Assembly: GCA_003020965.1 (NCBI GenBank)
Contig: PXRL01000018.1
Coordinates: forward strand, 1 to 63,911
DNA: 63,911 nucleotides
Origin: Halobacteriales archaeon QS_4_69_225
GTDB lineage: Archaea; Halobacteriota; Halobacteria; Halobacteriales; Haloarculaceae
Direction of reading: 5' to 3'
Shown: positions 60,364 through 63,911 of the stretch, in pieces
How positions within the stretch are numbered: the stretch's first letter is position 1
Layout: the number at the start of each line of letters is the position of its first letter
Program-made: the position numbers and the translations under genes
Notes under the pieces: generated by a model
What the model saw: the letters and a program-made list of their open reading frames with translations, nothing else
What the model was told of the DNA's origin: nothing
The model's database searches: none

Positions 60364-63300
60364 GCGCGGCGCTGACGACCCGGACCGAGAGCGTCGTCGC
60401 CGAGGGGTCGCCGCTGTACCCCGACGCCGGCCGGTTCAGCTCCATCATCGAGCGGTACGACGTCGACGTGTTCAAGGCCGGGGTCACGTTCCTGAAGACG
60501 GTGATGGAGGACCCCGACAACGTCGAGGCGATGCGGGAGTGGTCGACGGAGGGCCTCCGCGCGGCGACGTTCTGCGCCGAACCGGTCAACGAGGCCGTCC
60601 AGGAGTTCGCCATGGAGGAGATCTGTCCGTGGTACATCAACTCCTACTGGGCGACCGAACACGGCGGCATCGTCTGGTCGCACTTCTACGGCAACACGGA
60701 CATGCAGCTCCGGCCCGACGCCCACACCTACCCCTGTCCGTGGGTGTTCGGCGACGTCTGGACGGAGTCGAAGACCGACGCCGGCGTCGAGTGGCACGAC
60801 GCCGACCCCGGCGAGCGCGGCGAGATAATCATCCGGGAGCCGTTCCCCTACCTGATGCGGACCGTCTGGGGCGACGGCGACGGCCTCGACCCCGAGGCAC
60901 CCGCCGACTGGGAGGGCGACCGCGAGCGCTTCGAGGACGTCTACTGGGTCGAACGCGACGGCGAGTACGCCTACCGACAGGGCGACGTCGCCAAGACCTA
61001 CGAGGACCGCTCGTTCAGCCTGCACGGTCGCTCCGACGAGGTGATCAACGTCTCCGGCCACCGGATGGGCACCGAGGAACTGGAGGGGGCGATGCTGCGG
61101 GACAAGCAGCTCAACCCCGACACGCCGGTCGCGAACGTCGTCGTCGTCGGCGCTCCGCACCACCAGAAGGGACGGACACCGGTGGCGTTCGTCCAGACCC
61201 GACCCGGCGAGTCCCTCACGACGGAGGTCGAACGCCGGCTGGCCGACCTGGTCCGCGACGAGAAGGGCTCGGTGGCCGTCCCCGACTCGTTCATCGAGGT
61301 CGAGGAGTTCCCCGAGACCCGCTCGGGCAAGTACATGCGCCGCATGCTGACGGCGATGCTGGCCGGCGATCCGGTGGGCGACACGACGACGCTGAAGAAC
61401 CCCGAGGCCGTCGAGGCGATCCGGCCGGCGGCCGGGCGGTGGCGCCGCCGTCAGCGCATCGCCCGCGAGCAGGACATCATCGACGAGTACCGCTTCGCGA
61501 CCGTCCGGTACAACCCCGTTCCCGGCGCCGACGCGGACGTCGCGACCGTGCTGCTCGACAACCCGCCGGTGAACGCGCTGACCGAGCGGGCGCTCGACGA
61601 ACTCAACGCCATCGCGGAGACGCTGGAGCGCGCGGACGACGTCGGCGCGGTGATCCTCGCGGGCGAGGGCGACCAGTTCGTCGCCGGCGCCGACGTCGAG
61701 CAGTTCCTCGAGGAGGTCCACGAGGCCGAGGAGGCGCGCACGCTGGCCCGGAAGGCCCACGAGACGTTCGCGGCCATCGAGACGCTGTCGGTGCCGGTCG
61801 TCGCGGCCGTCGACGGGGCGGCGCTCGGCGGCGGCAACGAACTCCAGCTCGCGACCCACTACACCGTCGCGGAGTCCCACGCGACGCTCGGCCAGCCGGA
61901 GCTCCGGCTCAACATCCTGCCGGGCTACGGCGGCACACAGCGGCTCCCCCGCCTGCTCGCCGACCGGGGCGGCGAGGAGCGCCTTGTCGACGCCGTGACG
62001 ATGATAACCGCCGGTCGCGACGTCGAGGCCGCCGACGCCCACGCGATGGGAGTCGTCGACGAGATAAGCGACGCCCCGGCCCGCGTCCGGGCCGCCGAAC
62101 TCGCCCGCGGCCACGTCCGCGGCGAGGACGACACCCTCGAGGCCGCCCGCGAGCGACGGCTGGCGGCCCGCGAGCGCTGGCAGACGGCCGGCGAGTTCCC
62201 CGAGGCGGTCCTGGAGGCGGAGCCGGTCGCGCGCAACCGCCGGCAGTGCGAGTCGGTCTCGACGGGCCGGCAGCGGGCCTTCGAGCGCGCCGTCGAGGCG
62301 ATTCGCACCGGCTTCGAGGACGGACTGGACGCCGGGCTCCGGCAGGAGGCCGAGAACTTCGCGGCCGCGGTCGTCGACCCCGACGGCGGCAAGACCGGCA
62401 TCGAGAAGTTCCTCGAGCGCCGCCCGGAGCCGCTGCCCCTCCGCCCGGACGACCGGCCCGACCTCGAGGAGGCCGACGACCTGGTCGCCGACGGCGAGCT
62501 ACTGCCCGTCGGCGAGCCGTTCTATCCCGGTGTCGACGAACTGCCCGACTGGCAGTACGGCTTCGCCGTCGAGAAGGACCCGGCGACGGGCGAGCCCGAC
62601 CACGGCGACCCCGTCGAGGCCGAGGTCGAGGGGCTGTATCCCGTCGAGGAGCCGTCGCCCAACGAGGTGCTGCTGTACGTGCTGACCAGCGAGGTGAACT
62701 TCAACGACGTGTGGGCGATCACGGGCATTCCGGTCAGCCAGTTCGACAACCACGACCGTGACTACCACATCACCGGCAGCGGCGGGGCGGCGCTGGTCGT
62801 CGACGCCGGCGAGGCGGTCCGGGAGTCCGGCCGGGTGACCGTCGGCGACCTGGTGACGGTGTACTCCGGGCAGAGCGACCTCCTCTCGCCGCGGATGGGC
62901 CTGGACCCGATGTACGCCGACTTCTCCATCCAGGGGTACGAGGTGCCCAACGGCAGCCACCAGCAGTTCATGCTCGCACAGGCCCCGCAGGTCCACCCCA
63001 TCCCCGAGGAGACCACCATCGAGCAGGCCGGCTCCTACGTTCTCGCGCTCGGGACGGTCTACCGGGCGCTGTTCACGACGCTGGACATCGAGTCCGGCAC
63101 GACCATGTTCGTCGAGGGCGGCGCCACCGGGACCGGCTGGGAGGCGGTCCGGACGGGCCAGCGCAACGGCGTCGACGCGACGGGGCTGTGCTCGAGCCCG
63201 GAGCGGGCCGAGCGGATCGAGTCCGCCGGCGCGGGGGCCATCGACCGGACCGAGGGGCCGCTGGCGGACATCTGGGGACCGATCCCCGAGGACCCCGACC

Positions 63301-63911
63301 GATGGGAGGGGTGGCGTGCGGACGGCGAGCCGCTGCTCGAGCGGTTCCGCGACCGACACGGGCGGCTGGCGGACTACGCCGTCAGCCACGCCGGCGAGCA
63401 GTCGTTCCCGCGGTCGTTCCAGCTGCTCGAGGAGGGCGGCGCGCTCACCTTCTACGGCGCCTCCACGGGCTACCGGATGACGTTCCTCGGCAAGCCCGGG
63501 GCGACGACGCCCGAGGCCGCCCTCGACGACGCCGACCTGCAGGCCGGCGACGGCCTGCTCGTCTACTACGGAACCGAGACCGACGCCGCGGGCGTCCTCG
63601 ACGAGACCGGACTCCGCGCGGTCGAGGCCGGCGGGGACCGCGACGCGGACGTCGTCGTCGTCACCTACACGGACGAGCAGGCGGAGTTCGTCGAGTCGCT
63701 CGGCTACGGCGACGCCGTCGAGGCCGTCGTCTCGCTCGAGGGGCTCGAGCGCCGCGAGGAGGACTTCGAATGGCCGGAGACGCTGCCGTCGTTCCCCCAC
63801 CCCCAGGCGGATCCCGACGCGTTCGGCCGGGCCGTCCAGGAGTACACCGACACGGCGTTCAAGCCGCTGGGCAGGGCCGTCGGCGAGCACCTGCGGACGC
63901 CGGAGAACCCC
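60321..63911 (+). CDS. Propionyl-CoA synthase, remainder: synthetase, enoyl-CoA hydratase and enoyl-CoA reductase domains (3' end outside window)
   Basis: This frame stays open for 1197 codons to the window end. It completes the synthetase (ALTTRTESVVAEGSPLYPDA, WATEHGGIVWSHFYGN, SGKYMRRML), continues with an enoyl-CoA hydratase domain (LAGEGDQFVAGADVEQFLEE, ALGGGNELQLATHYTVAESH, LNILPGYGGTQRLPRLLAD; from about 61520) and then a medium-chain reductase domain (SEVNFNDVWAITGIPVSQFD, FVEGGATGTGWEAVRTGQRN; from about 62600). This is the Chloroflexus/Erythrobacter propionyl-CoA synthase order: 3-hydroxypropionate to 3-hydroxypropionyl-CoA, acryloyl-CoA, propionyl-CoA. The family has about 1820 residues, so roughly 170 remain outside. 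Confidence 0.85.

Noticed and set aside
59801..62761. A 986-codon plus-strand frame overlapping the propionyl-CoA synthase
   Set aside because: Arg/Pro/Ala-rich shadow. The true continuation with hydratase and reductase motifs is in another frame, which is open to the window end.

Overview
The window is chromosomal DNA of an extremely halophilic archaeon (class Halobacteria). The basis is very high GC, strongly acidic proteins, leaderless promoters with a TATA-like box 26-31 bp before the start codon, archaeal genes (ABCE1/RLI, SRP54, S6e, ThiD-ThiN, Agl23, geranylgeranyl reductase) and many protein families known only from haloarchaea. The genus cannot be fixed from the sequence. No rRNA, tRNA, CRISPR array or transposase was recognised.

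Layout. 1-6.4 kb: the end of a secreted M14-type carboxypeptidase, thiamine synthesis (thiD/N), small haloarchaeal proteins and a YgfZ/GcvT-like folate protein. 6.4-7.8 kb: a TumE/HVO_A0114-type toxin-antitoxin cassette between two copies of the 3' end of the YgfZ-like gene, followed by a regular array of hairpins. 7.8-22 kb: RLI with an EMC6-like protein, a PIN-ATPase-KH protein, M32 carboxypeptidase, Agl23, an ABC exporter, a Tat-exported hydrolase, 6-phosphogluconate dehydrogenase and a TSUP exporter. 22-26.6 kb: geranylgeranyl reductase, then an AT-richer island with an RHH-RelE fusion, a second copy of the reductase promoter and 5' end, a wHTH/TumE-like gene pair and tandem repeats. 26.6-40.4 kb: SRP54, S9 peptidase, a broken LysE gene, lipoate ligase, dihydroorotase, three universal stress proteins, a DHH phosphoesterase and the S6e cluster. 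41-49 kb: a six-gene MoxR/DUF58/VWA operon. 49-53.6 kb: a Tat subtilase and an NAD kinase-inositol monophosphatase fusion. 54-63.9 kb: a metabolic cluster.

The most striking metabolic content is the last 10 kb. A CoA-acylating aldehyde dehydrogenase, an iron alcohol dehydrogenase, a PccX-like subunit and an acyl-CoA carboxyltransferase form one tight operon. It is transcribed divergently from a giant three-domain propionyl-CoA synthase (acyl-CoA synthetase, enoyl-CoA hydratase, enoyl-CoA reductase), the signature enzyme of the 3-hydroxypropionate route. Together they could carry 3-hydroxypropionate (or a C3 diol/aldehyde, or malonyl-CoA) to propionyl-CoA and methylmalonyl-CoA. The synthase is frameshifted by an apparent deletion of about 20-25 codons near residue 433, so it is either decaying or misassembled, and it runs off the end of the window.

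The most striking structural content is the repeated pattern in which a toxin-antitoxin cassette sits beside a core gene and the core gene's terminal segment is present twice, together with dispersed intergenic repeats: evenly spaced hairpin arrays, a MITE-like element and 63- and 75-bp tandem repeats.
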